A DNA stretch of 64,000 nt from Rhodosporidiobolus odoratus (Eukaryota; Basidiomycota; Microbotryomycetes; Sporidiobolales; Sporidiobolaceae), in assembly GCA_034387635.1 (NCBI GenBank), contig JAOANU010000014.1, positions 248,001-312,000 of the forward strand, read 5' to 3'. Positions 1 to 12,201 of the stretch are shown in pieces (the first letter of the stretch is position 1; the number at the start of each line of letters is the position of its first letter). A program made the translations under genes and the position numbers. The notes beneath the pieces were generated by a model. The model was not told where the DNA came from and did not search any database. It saw only the letters and a program-made list of their open reading frames with translations.

Positions 1-588
1 ACCAGGTCAAAGAGGTTATTCGGCAGGTCAAAGAGGAGCCGGAAAAGAGGAAGAAGTTGATCGTGAGTTGGAGTGCAGCGGGTCAGCTACAGCTTCTTCC
101 AGCGCATCAGGAGAAGCATACTGATCCTTTCTCCTTTTCCAGATCTTGACAAGATGGCTTTGCCTCCCTGTCCCGTCCTCATCCAGTTCTACGTCCACAC
201 CCCTTCCCCTGTATCTCTCTTCTCGCCCTCCCCTCAGCCGCGTCTCTCCGCCTTCGTCTATCAACGCTCCGCCGACGTCGGTCTTGGTCTTCCCTTCGAC
301 TTTCTCACTTCCGCCCTTCTCATCCACACTATCGCGCACTTGACCTCGACCATCCCTGACCAATTAGTATACCAGCTAGGCGACGCTCATATCTATAACG
401 ATCATGTCGCTCCGCTGAGAAGGCAGTCACAGAATGAGCCGGCGCAAAGGGGGTGGGCGGAGCTCAGCTGGAGGAGGACAAGGGAGGAACTGGAGAGGGA
501 GGGAGATGTGGATGCGGTGACTGCTAACGACTGGGAGGTGAGAGGGTATGAGCCAAGCGGGAGGATCAGACTGAGGTTGCATCCTTGA
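1..588 (+). CDS. Thymidylate synthase, C-terminal part (5' end outside window)
   Basis: Thymidylate synthase converts dUMP to dTMP with methylene-tetrahydrofolate. The visible coding parts are 1-81 (frame starting at base 3) and 143-588, joined across an intron at 82-142 (donor GTCAGC) in phase 1. The junction restores the family core DLDKMALPPC, which carries the catalytic cysteine, followed by YQRSADVGLG (dUMP phosphate site) and the LGDAHIYNDHV helix, with a stop at 586-588. The residue after the catalytic Cys is Pro, where most family members have His. The loop between the Cys strand and YQRSAD is longer and Pro/Ser-rich. The upstream exons lie beyond the window. Identity is secure; the start cannot be seen. 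Confidence 0.93.
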
Positions 589-2382
589 GTTCTTGAGTTG
601 AGAAGGTTGAGGTCCCGGTCAGCAACGTCCTCTCCGTTCCTTCCGTATCTGAGTGCGATAAATCGCAATCGCGGCTGATGTCACAGACACTGCTTGCTTG
701 GTGGCCAGCTGTCAATCACTTTGAACTTGCACACGGGGTTCAGTCGTTCTGCTGTCTCTTTGCAGGCAACATGTCAACACTGCTGGAGAAGCTTGTGTCA
801 CTGAGGGCTTGTGGGCATCAAGATGAGCGTATCAGCAAGCTGACGTTTCGCTCACGGCTGTGTAGACCGGAAGAGCCCCCCGGCTGCTCTCCTGATCGTT
901 ATTCTTGGCTTCCTCCGGAGTCCGGACCTTGCTCGAATGTTTCCTCCCCTCGTCGACATCATCCTTGTTCCGATGCCCTCACCTACACTTCCCTACTACG
1001 CAATCCTGAACTCAACTGGCCTAGCATGCCCCCTGTCGAGTCCCTCGCACCCCCTGCGACGCGCCTCCCTGTTGAAGTCCCAGCCCACCAGCGCGAAGCG
1101 CTCAGAAACCCCAATATGGTCTCCGTTGCGAGCCTTATTGGTAAGGCCGCCTTGTATGAGACGAAGCTCCAGAACTGGCTAGAGGACGACCCGTTTAAGC
1201 ACGCACAACCGGGTATCAATAGCGGTTCTGGCGGTACAATCTTGTTCCTCTACTTTTCTCACATGGCTTTGTACTTATTGAGCCAAGTGACAGGCCTGGT
1301 CGCAGTAGCTGCCCAAGTTTTAAACTTGAGCTTTATTGCGCGAGCCCAGTCACAAGGCGAAGCTATCGAGCACGTGGTGGCAAGGTTGCCCTCGACTGGT
1401 GACCGGTTACCAAGCTCTTTATTGGTATTTGCGCTCTAGCTAAGTGCCCTTGCTACAGCTTACAGAGACTTGATGAGCAAGTCTAGCATTAGTGTCTGTC
1501 AGCTCAGGCTGTTTGACCCTGCGACCGCTGACACTGCACTTGCCAAAGCAACATCAGCGCTACCCTACAAGCAAGCGCGCCGGAGACGACCCGAGGCACG
1601 AGGAAAAGGCGTCTCCAACCGCACGAGCGTGAGAGGAGAGTCGCGGCGAAAGAAGAGAAAGACTTTGCTTTTCTCTCTCTTCTCGCTACGCTTGTCGCTT
1701 CTCGCCGTCGACTCGAACGCGAGCAGCTCGTTTCTTCCCGCCCTCCGACCCCAACTGCTCCACTGTGACGCGTTCTCGAGGAGGTTTGCTCAGCCTCAAG
1801 CTACGACTCGAGCTTCGCGCAGGAAAAGTTCCCGGACCACCTCGACGAGGAGAGCAATCCGGAGCTTTCTTTTCCTAGCCCACAACTAACCTAGTAGCAG
1901 AGAGACTCAGAGCGAAGCTAGCTCGTGCTTGGTACAGCGTTCTTTTCTTTCTTTGACCTTCTCAACTTGCCTTAGTGAGCATCCCCAAATCCTCTACTGA
2001 TGTCTGCAGACTTGCTGGCTTGCTTCGAGTGACATCAAGCCAGTACACAGAGGTCATGTCATCGAACAGAAAGAGGTTCAGAAAAGATTGCATGTTGTGT
2101 TGTGCGATTCCCGAATCTACTGAAAACCGTCGGGGCGAAGTAGGGGTGACAAGAGAAAGGGCATGCGACCGGAAGACGGGGAGAGACAATGAGGCCCAGG
2201 AGAACAAGCACGGCGGTTTCGAGTAGTGACGGCAAGAAGAGAATAGACGGAAGGGGAAACAAGCGCACGGCGCTGACATCAAGAAAGAGATTCCCGAGCG
2301 AGAGTCGTGAGTGTGTATGGATCTAGAGAGAGAGAGAGACGTAGGTTAAGACACGGGGAAAACAAAGAACGGGCTGAACGTT
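589..2382. other. Intergenic region, no supported gene
   Basis: This 1.8-kb stretch separates the thymidylate synthase stop from the kinase stop codon, so it contains two 3' ends. A 253-codon open frame at 678-1439 has no recognisable domain and lacks the C/G-ending codon bias of neighbouring genes. CT-rich tracts near 1660-1760 resemble a 5' leader but no gene follows on the + strand. Nothing else could be supported. Confidence 0.5.
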
Positions 2383-5300
2383 CTAGCCGAAGACCTTGCT
2401 GACCACCCTCCTCAACCTCCCCCCCCTTTTTTTTCCGGGCCCCTCCCTCGTAGGATCCAATCTGGGCAACCCCGGCGCCTCACTAGTAGTGCTCCACCCC
2501 AGCGAGCTAGTGTTACTCATCCTCGACATGCTCCGGTCCTTCTCGCTCGCCGGTGCTTCTCCGTCCGTGATCGAGGAACGGAAGAAGAAAGAAAGGACGG
2601 AACGAGAGCGCTTGTGTCCGAGCTTTCTTGGCGAAGAAGCAGCGGACGAGTAAGTAGAAGCGCGGGAGGCGGCACGGGTGTCGAAGTTGGTGAAGGGAAG
2701 GGCGGCGACCGAGGGCGAGGGGGGACGGGTGGCAGTACCGTTGAGAAGAGGGGTCGAAGCAACAGTGTCACCACGATGGAAGATGGGACGAGAGACACGT
2801 TGCTCGTCGAGGGTGACGGGCATGGTACGGATGGAGCTGCTGGAGGACACAGGGAAGAAGGGCGAAAAACCGACACAGCACTCGACGTCAGCGGCTCAGT
2901 CGGCAAAGGGTGGGGAAAGCTCAACTTACCTGTAGCCGGACTTGTTAGGCGAGGACTTGGGCGTGGCGTTCTTGCCGATCGAGGAGGAGTGGCTTGGCTT
3001 GTGCTTCAGCTTGAGAGGAGACGAGATGGTGACGGTCGGCTCATCTACGTCTCCCTCACTCCCTTCGTCCGAAGGATCCGTGGGTACCCCTGTAGATAGA
3101 GTATACGCGCAGTCAGTAGCAGCACAGGTAGACAAGATGAAGATACGCACAAGTCGGAAGCATCCTCGATGGCTCAACCACCCTCGGAGCGGGCGGCGGG
3201 CTAGCTACACGCTCAAAAGGCGTATCTGACCTCGAGTAGTCCGACTCGACGTAGTCGCCATCGTCAGCAGACTCGTGAAGAACGACGGAAGGGACATTGC
3301 GAATCGCGGTAGGAATGCGGCGGTGTCCTCGCTTGAAATCGTCCTGCTTCGGCGGAGAGGGTGTAGACTTGGGCGAAGTGACTGTGCGGGTAGTATCATT
3401 AGGGAATCAAGTTCGTCGGGCTGAATGGGAATAGAGCGCACTGGATGAGCCGAAAGTCCTGCCGGACGAGCGCATCCGCAGGATCGACTTGCGGTGCGGG
3501 GGCGAGGAGACGGAAGTAGCCTGGACAGGGGAAAGCGACGATGTACCGTTGAAGCTGAAAGGTTCCAGCAAAGCTGGGTGAAGAGTCAGGATAAAATCAG
3601 GTCAGCTGCCTTCAGCGCTTCAGCAATCAGGCCGGGCGAAGACACACGTTCATGAGCCTCGAGCACCGGCTGCATGAGAGCTAGCTTCTTCGGCGAATCA
3701 TGGATCGAGCTAGATGCTGATGAGAAGGTGCTAGAAAGCGGCGTAGCCGGCTCGGACGAGGGAAGCGACTCCTCAGGTTTGCGGGTGTCGAGGATGTGCT
3801 GAATGTGGCGAGAGAAGCTATGCAGCCGAGCGCTAGAGAAGAGGGTAGACCGTCAGCAACGGAGGAGTAGAAGAAAGCAGTTTGCATACCGGTGAGCCTC
3901 GGCGCCTTCGGCTGCTGGACGAGTTGCGAGATCAAGCGGTAAAGTAAAAGCGTCTGCCAGAAAGAAATTGAGATCAATCACGCTTTCCGGAACGAGGGAA
4001 AGAGAGACGCACTTCTGTCGTCGTCTAGCCTCTCGGCCTCGACCATGTCGTACACTGAGTCCGCAAGAGAAGCCCGACGGCGGATGCCAGCCCCGGTAAG
4101 CGGGTTCTTGAGCCCCGCGAAGGACATGGCAGACGGCGCTCGGCGGATGTTCTTGACAGATAGCTTGCGGATGCCTGCATAAAGAGGCGAAGTGTGAGAC
4201 GAATCAGAACGACAGGAAGGCCAGAGAACGGGACCCACGAGTTGCGATTGCGCTGGAGGACTTGCGGCTAAGGCGAGGTAGGTCGGAGGTGAACACCTCG
4301 CTCAGGTTCGAGAGACTCGTCGGTCCTGTATAAGTCGGGTCAGCAAGAGAGTTCAGAAAAGAAATCGTCGAGGGAGAGGATCGTACCCTCCGACGACAAC
4401 TTTGACTTCTTCGAGCCGACCTTGATGGTGTACGAGCGGCTTGTGAAGCCGGAAGACTTATCCGGTGTAGTCGGTACTGTGCGTCTCGCGAGGTCAGCCC
4501 GACTCGCTACAAGGAAGAGTAGATCTGACTTACCAGACTCGCCTGAAGACCCTTTTCTCGCCGGAACGGGGCTGGTCCGACTCGAAGCGAGCACCTCTCC
4601 ACCCTCGTCATCGCTACTATCGCCATCTGTCGTAAGCTGCGACTTAGGCAAAGCTTTGACAAAAGCGATTTCGTCGAACGTCGGCACGGGTTTGCGCTTG
4701 ATCGACTTGAGGGAGGCGGAACGGCTGAGGCGATCGACCTCGTTTGCAGACGGGACTTGTGGCACGGGCGGCTGCAGGTCGGAGACGACGCGAAGGGGAA
4801 TGGTAGGTGAGGAAACAAGGCGACGGTGACCTAGAATGGCACCGGTTCTTGGCGACTTGACAAGGGGGACGGGAGAACCGATATCGCCTTTACGAATTGG
4901 AATCTTGGACGGCGGCGGCGTCTTCTTGATGGTGAACGGTTTCGGTGTCGAAGGATCCGGCTTCGCGATGGAGGTGGAAGGAACGGCAGGAGCAGGCGAG
5001 TGTTGGTTGCTCCGGTTGGTGAGCACTGGGCGGCGAGGAGAGAACGGAGACTGCGAGTCGCCCGTACGGGCCGGACTAGGCTGCTCTGTGTCCTGGAAGA
5101 AGGTGAAGCCTTTCTTGCGGTCATCGTTTTTGGGCGTCTGGCGAGGGGTCGCAACTGTCTGCGTGGTAGAGGAAGGTGTTTGAACGAGTAACCCGGGCTT
5201 GCCGACTACGGTACGGGTCGGAGTACACGCGTTGGACGAAGCTGGATAGTCGGGCGAAGGTGCAGGTCAGCTCAAATCGCGATGAAGCGAACTGAGACTA

Positions 5301-7011
5301 GGCAAAGAGGCGCACTCGATTGAGAGGAGAAGGATGCAACAGGCGGCGCGAAGTAGCGATGTTGCAAAGCTCGCGCACAGGACTGACTGCGAGTACCCAC
5401 GCTCGGCTCCACCATGAGGTGGATGAGGTTCTCGAACTCGCTGGAGACAACGTAGGATCCGAAGAATTTGCCGGTCAAGGTGCGGTTGTCTATCAATGGC
5501 GAAATGTCAGCACGAGTTGAGGATATCGGGAGAGAAGAGACGTACAATATACCTCGAGCTGCTCGCGGTTGAGGAAGTTCTCCTCTTCCGATTGTTCGAA
5601 AGGCTGGAAGAAAAGATTGAGGTCAGCCCGGGAGGCAGAGTGCTTGACGAGCGACGCTGGCTGGGCTTACGGTTCTGCCGACGACTATCTCGTACATGGT
5701 GATCTGGAGAGGAACCGCAGTCAGCACGACGAACGGAGAACCTGAACACCCTTAGGTCCAAGTATGAGAGACGGGGAAACTGCGAGATAAGCACGCACGC
5801 CCAATGCCCAGACATCGCTCAGCCTCTCGTCATGCAACATCCCCTTCGCCCTCTCTGGCGAGAGGTACTCGGGTGTGCCCCAGCTCAAGCTACTCAGAAA
5901 CCGGTCAGGCGAGGTCAAGCTGTACGAAGTCGAGAAACCGTAGTCGATGAGGATAGGTTGGTCATCTGCGCTTAGCAGGATATTGCTGGGCTTGATATCG
6001 TTGTGTGCGATACCGTGAGAATGGAGATGCTCTACCGCGGACAAGAGTTGGCGGAAGTAGATCTTGGCTTTGCTTTCCGGTAGGGCGACGGGCATGAGAC
6101 GAGGATGGAAAGGCATGGTGACGATCGCGTCTACCAGAGATAGTATGGGTGGGAAGCAGCATCCGATACGTAAGTTCACCGTTCCTCGCCAGGAACGGAG
6201 GAAAGGAGAACACACAGGAAGGCGTAATGATAAACTCGCGAAACGAAATGAGGTTGGGATGAGGCGCTGAACGCAGAGCGCGGATGCATCTGTTAATGGC
6301 GTATGTCAGGCATGCGCGGGACAAGGTGAGGAGCTGAGGGGAAACATACTTGAACTCGGTCCAAAGCGCCCGTACTCGAGCCGACGACGTCGGATTCTTC
6401 GAGCGATGGACGAGCTTGACTACGGAAGCGACGAGTTCGCGAATGTAAGCACTGCGCAGCAGCGACGTCAAGGGGGAAAGGGACAGCTTACCACTCCTTG
6501 TTGAGGCGTCCGGTCCTTCCAGTTTCGGCTTGACTTTCCAGACACTACCCCAGTTGCCGTAGCCGATCTAAGCCATAACATGACCATCAGCGGATTGTCC
6601 TCGGTGACCAGGAGAAGATCGGCAAACTCACCTCCTCGATGAACTAGCCAGCGCAAACGAAGATCGGAAACGAGGCATTTAGAGACAGTCCCCTCAGAGC
6701 TTGCTCGAAGGTTAGCGCACCTGATACTTCTCCGCCAACGTCGCATCACTCCAACTATGCACATCCTCAGGGCTTCGTCCGTCCGCCCCTCGTGGACTTT
6801 TCGCGGGCGTCCTCCGCTTCGGCGACGGTCCAGTCTTCTGAGGCGTCCTCTGCTGCTGCTGTTGCTCATGCAATCTCTGTCGGCGTGGTGAATCTCGAGC
6901 GTAGAATGTTGCCGCTATTCTTGGCGAATTGGAGTGAGAGGCCGTCATTTCGCAGGCGTTTTTTTCGACGAAGGCTTGGGCGACGAGGGGCATGATGGAC
7001 GCGGCTGCCAT
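2383..7011 (-). CDS. Large protein kinase with HND/DYG active-site variants
   Basis: Nineteen exons keep phase throughout: 7011-6721, 6643-6632, 6567-6492, 6419-6350, 6289-6216, 6130-5799, 5703-5671, 5603-5546, 5489-5316, 5241-4534, 4476-4387, 4325-4239, 4174-4013, 3953-3890, 3832-3648, 3573-3442, 3381-3151, 3089-2930, 2839-2383, giving 1,131 residues. The kinase domain spans about 98-370. It has a glycine loop IGYGNWGSV (102-110), a VK lysine near 128, HNDIKPSN where HRD is usual (217-219), DYG for DFG (237-239), and GTPEYLSPE followed by DVWALG. The remaining ~750 residues are Ser/Pro-rich and probably disordered, ending in a basic tail (GGRLRRVVSKVFG). Asp219 and the metal Asp237 are kept, so catalysis is plausible. 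I cannot assign a named subfamily. The start at 7011 is the first Met before the conserved part; the frame stays open upstream to 7248, so a longer N-terminus is possible. Confidence 0.85.
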
Positions 7012-8551
7012 TGTGTTATGGGGCTCGACGAGAGCGTAGTAGGGATTACGTGTGTCGTTGGGATGTTGACTGACGAGAGCTTGGGACGTGTCGTCAGCGA
7101 AGGGTAAGGGGCAAAGAAAAAGGTGGTCTCGTCGAAGGGTAGGGCTACAAGGCGGACAGTACCGCAGAGAGAGGTCTGAAGGAGAGAGAGGCAGAGAGGC
7201 GGAAAATGTGGATGATGGGAATGCGGACGAACGGCGACCGCGCCTCAACGAGAGAGGGTCCGTGAACCGCTACAAAAAGCGACGAGGAAAAGAGGTTGCG
7301 AATATCTGAGTTTACGGCGGATGTGCGCGAACGGGGCGGATAGTGGCGCAGCTTGAAGGTAGGGGATAGCTCTGCCGGGCTTCAAAGCAGTATAGAGTGC
7401 GGTGACGAGCCCAGCGTGTGCAGAAAACCCGGACGAAGCTGAGGCTGATTGCGATGCCTTCGCTCCCGTAAGACGGGTGCAGGCGTAGCAGGGCTCGAAG
7501 CCTCGTTCAGAGATAACGGGCAATCATGCACAAGCTCACGACCAAGGCGAAGCGGCCGTTGGTTGAAAAGAAGAGTCGGGTCGATGGGGTTGCGAGATTT
7601 CGTTTCTGACTGCCAATCGACGGGCCAAGCTCTGCATACAGCGACGAAACGTCAACGTCGGAGTAGTCTTGACCGAGAGAGGGGGAATGGATTGTAACCG
7701 GCGTACCTTAAAGGCGTAAGGAAAAGATCGTGAGAAAAAAGTGTCAGTACGGCACATCATAGTGGGCCCATACGACTGCCATTCAGCATGCCGCTGATAT
7801 GTTGTACATTGCCTGCAGGAACGCAAGCAGCGGATGTGCACGGCTTGCAGAGCAGCTGGAGAGCGGGCAAACCGCAGTGTCCGAAAAGATAAAAACGACG
7901 GGGTACAGGCCATGGGTGGGACTGAGGTAGAGCGATAGGTGTATCCGGTCGCCAGGCGGACTGCACTACCGTAGTGCTTGTACTGCTGGTCAGCTGCGTC
8001 GTGCCAATGTCAGCGATGATACCAAAAGATATGAGCGGAGGAGGCCTGCCGCGGCTTACCTGGGCTGCATCTGGTTGGTTGAGGGTCCAAACCGCGGATC
8101 AAGAACCGGATCAGTAGAACACAGTTAGCCGTCGACACCGCCATCAGATGGGGCCGGCGTTGTAGATGCCGGTCCGGATGGACTGAAGGAAGCTCGCTGG
8201 GCGCCCGTAGACCCTCCGGGAGGTGTAGAGCGGACGCACAGCTGCCACGGTGGTCGGGAGAAACTTGGTCAGGCGGTTCTCGGGCGGTTGAGGACTTCCG
8301 GAATGCTCCGATTCGCTCTCTCTCTCGCTGCGTCTGTTCCCGCTTTCAACCTCATCTTTCTCTTCTGCACCTACTCCTTCGACTTCGGTTCAACTTCAGC
8401 ACTACAAATCTGTAAGTCGGCACGTTATACGATATCTTCCATGTCGCACGAGCGAGCGACAGCACTACGCTGACCACCTTCATCTTGCTTGTTTATCTGT
8501 CTGTTGTACCCGCCAGCCTCAATCTTACACCTGACAGCCTACTTCTTCAGC
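7012..8551. promoter_or_regulatory. Divergent promoter region between kinase and PEPCK genes
   Basis: About 1.5 kb without a supported gene lies between two divergently transcribed starts. It is long compared with the 370-440 bp divergent intervals elsewhere in the window, which fits a strongly regulated gluconeogenic gene (inference). Before the PEPCK start, a GTAAGT donor near 8412 and a CGCCAG acceptor near 8516 could bound an intron in the 5' leader. No specific transcription-factor site is claimed. Confidence 0.5.
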
Positions 8552-11187
8552 ATGCCTCAACGTACTGCCACGCTTATGCGCCACGGCGAAGAGCCTGTCG
8601 ACCCGTGAGCTCTTGTTTCCCATCACCCCCACTTGCGCAGGGCAGGCAGCCTTCTTCCCTACACACACCGCTGCACGCCGGCGTGGCTCGTATCGGAAGG
8701 GCTCTCACATCTTTCAGGGTGCTGCGGGAGCTGGATTAGCAGCGCTGAAAGCGATAACTTCGTCTCCCGCGGCGGCTCCATCCTCCCGCTAGCCGGTCAC
8801 GAGACAGCTCACTTCGACCTCCGCCCGCCTCTGGGGAGCGGTGATGTGGTGCAGAGGAGCATGGTCGACAACGTCTGCTGCCTGCCGCGGCTTTACGCTC
8901 GGGATCCAGGCGACGGCTCGCTCGCCTGGGTGGGGAAGGAGAGCCTTGCCAGCTTACAAGCTCTAAAAGTGGATACTAATCTGTTTCAATCTGCCTGCAG
9001 ATCCTTGCAACCCACCTACGGCCTGCTCGGCAAAGATCTCTCCATGTTCTCCGAAGCTGGTTTTGACATGCAGAAGATCCACTTGAAGGTGCGACGATGC
9101 TGCCTCTTTCCGTTCTTCCTCGAGCTTACCTCTTCTCCTCGACCAGCGCAACGCTCCTGTGGCACAGCTGTACGAAGACGCCATCAAGTACGAAGGCGCC
9201 GTCATCGCTGCTTCCGGCGCCCTCATCAACTTCTCCGGCAAGAAGACTGGCCGTTCCCCCAAGGACAAGCGTATCGTGTACGAAGAGACCTCGAAGGACG
9301 ACATTTGGTGGGGCGCCGTCAACATTCAGCTTGACGAGCACACCTTCGAAATCAACCGCGAGCGCGCTATAGACTACCTGAATACTCGCGACAACGTCTA
9401 CGTATTCGACGGCTTCGCTGGATGGGACCCCAAGTACCGCATCAAGGTCCGCATCATTGCTTCGAGGGCTTACCATGCGCTCTTCATGCACAACAGTGAG
9501 CTGCTTTTCCTTTCTCATTATTTCCGTTCGTGTTTTCGCTCAGGCGGTGCTGACCCGAACTCTCGTCCGCAGTGCTTATCCGCCCGACAGCCAAGGAGCT
9601 CGAAGAGTTTGGCACGCCGGACTTTACCATCTACAACGCCGGTCAGTTCCCAGCCAACCGTTTCACCGCCGGCATGACTTCGCAAACCTCTGTCGAGGTA
9701 AACTTCAAGCGTCACGAGATGGTCATCCTGGGTACCGAGTACGCCGGTGAGATGAAGAAGGGTATCTTCTCCGTCATGCACTACCTTCAGCCCGTCAAGT
9801 TCGGCAACCTTTCCCTTCACTCCTCTGCCAACATTGGTCCCGACGGCGACGTTTCCCTTTTCTTCGGTCTCTCGGGTACCGGCAAGACTACTCTCTCTGC
9901 CGACCCTCGCCGTGCGCTTATCGGTGACGACGAACATGTTTGGTCTGACAAGGGTGTCTTCAACATCGAAGGCGGTTGGTGCGTCTCGGTTCCCTCCCTC
10001 GATTCTTCCCTTCTGAACTCTCTTTCCCGCACGTGGACTGACATCTTCTCTCATCGTGTCTTGCGACAGCTACGCCAAGTGTGTAGGTCTCGACGCCAAG
10101 AAGGAGCCCGAAATCTTCGGCGCCATCCGCTACGGTTCTATCCTCGAAAACGTCACCTACGACTATGCGACCCGCGAGCCCAACTATGAAGACACGGGCA
10201 TCACGGAGAACACCCGTTGCGCCTACCCTATCGAGTACATTGCTAATGCCAAGATCCCTTGCACCGTCGATTCCCAGCCGTGCGTTTGCTTTCCTTCCGG
10301 CTCTGTTCCTTCCGCCCTGGCTGACTCCTTCTTTTTCCGCACGACTCCAGGAAGAACATCATCTATCTCACCTGCGACGCCTTCGGTGTTCTTCCTCCCG
10401 TCTCCCTTCTCGACACCAACCAGTCTCAATACTGGTTCCTCTCGGGGTACGCATGAAATGACTCTCCGCACTTTGCGCTACCCGCTCATCATCGCCCATC
10501 CTTGCAGATACACGTCGAAGACTCCCGGTACCGAGGATGGTATCGCTGAGCCTACCCCGACTTTCTCTACTTGCTTCGGCGCGCCCTTCATCATCCTTCA
10601 CCCGTCTCGCTACGCCTCGATGCTTGCCCAGAAGATGGAAGCCACTGGTGCCAAGTGCTGGCTCGTCAACACTGGGTGCGTCTCCAATCCATATTCTTCG
10701 TTACATAGTAACACTGGCGCTCATCGTCCTTCTCGAATCACGCAGCTGGGTCGGCGGTCCTTTCGGCAAGGGCAAGCGTTGCCCTCTCAAGTACACCCGA
10801 GCCATCATCGATCAGATTCACTCTGGCAACCTTTCCAAGGCCGAGTTTACCAAGTCGCCGCTATTCAACCTTTCCATTCCCAATGCGGTCGAGGGCGTGC
10901 CTTCTGAACTCCTCAACCCCGTATGGGAGGAAAAGGCTGCGTTCGACGCGCAGAACAAGAAGCTTGCGGGTGCGTTAACGTTCTCTATCCCGTACTGGCT
11001 GCCAGCGGTCTCGCTTTTATGTTCGCAAACTGACTTCCTCTTCCTCTTCCCCCCCTCGCTTCTCCTCTCTTTACCTTTCCGCGCTGTCACTCGCTTGTTC
11101 GCCATCGCAGACATGTTCACCAGCGCCTTCCAGCGTTACGCCGCCGAGTGCTCTCCCGAAGTCGTCTCCGCTGGTCCTCAGGTCTAA
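8552..11187 (+). CDS. PCK1: Phosphoenolpyruvate carboxykinase (ATP-type)
   Basis: This is the cytosolic enzyme of gluconeogenesis (oxaloacetate + ATP to PEP + CO2 + ADP). Nine exons: 8552-8604, 9001-9088, 9147-9495, 9573-9978, 10070-10279, 10351-10446, 10508-10675, 10746-10969, 11111-11187, in phase, 556 residues, the usual fungal length. Seen: [10 protein letters not shown] near the N-terminus, the kinase-1a P-loop GLSGTGKT at 262-269, the kinase-2 segment LIGDDEHVW, and the C-terminal [14 protein letters not shown] block. The first intron (396 nt) is several times longer than the others and carries a chance open frame. The 53-nt first exon encodes only the N-terminal tail. The long divergent promoter suggests carbon-source control, which is inference from family knowledge. 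Confidence 0.96.
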
Positions 11188-11445
11188 ATTGCATTTCCTC
11201 GTTCAGCTTTCGTTCCGCTTGCACGCCCTCTCTCCTCTGTATAGCATTCCGAGTCACGGACGTTTCGCCCTCCCCTGTGTTGAAGTTTTCTGCCTTTTGA
11301 ACATGACATGCAATTCGCAACAAGCAATACAGTCGCAGTCTTTTTCAGCTCGGAAACTGCTCGGAGAGAGAAGAGGAGAGGTCAGCACATCACCTTGACA
11401 CGCGGGAAGGAAGGGTCAGACACGCACCTTTCTCTTCCCTCGACA

Positions 11446-11640
11446 TCAAGCGTATTTTTCCTCGCACCATGTGATGAACTGCTTCGAGACGATAGACTCA
11501 TGACCATACTCCGGCTTCTCGGCCTGCAGTACCTCGATGCCCACCCCTGCGCCACACTCGAGAAGCGCGGCTCGGGCGTCTCGGACGACGGGTGGTGAGG
11601 CGGAGGTTGAGAAGGTCGCTTCTTCGCCTCGCCAGTCCTT
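11446..11640 (-). pseudogene. Relic C-terminal fragment of an F-box/LRR-like gene
   Basis: The reverse strand encodes a C-terminal segment with IEVLQAEKPEYGHESIVSKQ and ending FITWCEEKYA-stop. It closely matches the C-terminus of the decaying gene at 32072-33281 (IEVL-stop-SAKPEYDHEFIVSKQ, FLRWCEEKYA). The similarity starts around the ARAALLEC motif and fades upstream, and no start, exon structure or body of the gene is present. I read it as a leftover of a dispersed gene family. It could also be the last exon of a gene too diverged to recognise. Confidence 0.6.
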
Positions 11641-12201
11641 CCTCGTCTTGCAGCGAGCTATTGGCACATGATCCAAGTCGCTACTGAAGTACCTGCTTGG
11701 TGAGTGGCAAATGAGGGCGCACAGCAGGAGGTTGCGTCGTCGGGACACTTGGACACTGGCGGACCAATCTCGTCAAATCTCCTACAGGTTACTCGCACAC
11801 CCTGCGGTACCTAGTCTGAAGAGCAGCCTGTGGGCCTGGACTCTCTATGTGGTCACTCTCGCCAAGAAGAACGCCAAGCGTCACAGAGTAAGCAAAATGC
11901 AAGCTTTACAAGAGAAAAGGGACCCAAACGCCCATGAAAGGCGAAGGCGAGGTGTAGGAAAGAGCGGGGGTGGCAAAGATCGTTAGGTGAGGGTTACTAG
12001 ACGTGGAAGGGGGGGAATCAAGCAGCGAGGGAGCGACGATGTATGCGAGAGGAAGACGAAAAAGGTAAGAGAAAGGGGGAATGGTCAAGAGTGTCCGTGT
12101 GGGGGGAATCGTGGTGGGGAATGAGGAGACTATTATCTAACCAGGCCAGCGTCACGGAATGGTCCTTGCGAGCACATGCCGAAGCTCACTTGACACCACC
12201 C
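11641..12201. other. Intergenic, no supported gene
   Basis: Between the relic fragment and the stop codon of the GPI-protein gene I see only short open frames without recognisable motifs. Confidence 0.4.

Noticed and set aside
678..1439. 253-codon open frame on +
   Set aside because: No domain, no codon bias like neighbouring genes, no plausible introns; it lies between two 3' ends and is probably chance.
8633..9334. 233-codon open frame across PCK1 intron 1 and exons 2-3
   Set aside because: It reads the PEPCK exons in a wrong frame; the phased exon chain with PEPCK motifs explains the region.
9518..10054. 178-codon antisense open frame
   Set aside because: Mirror of codon bias in PEPCK exon 4; no domain.
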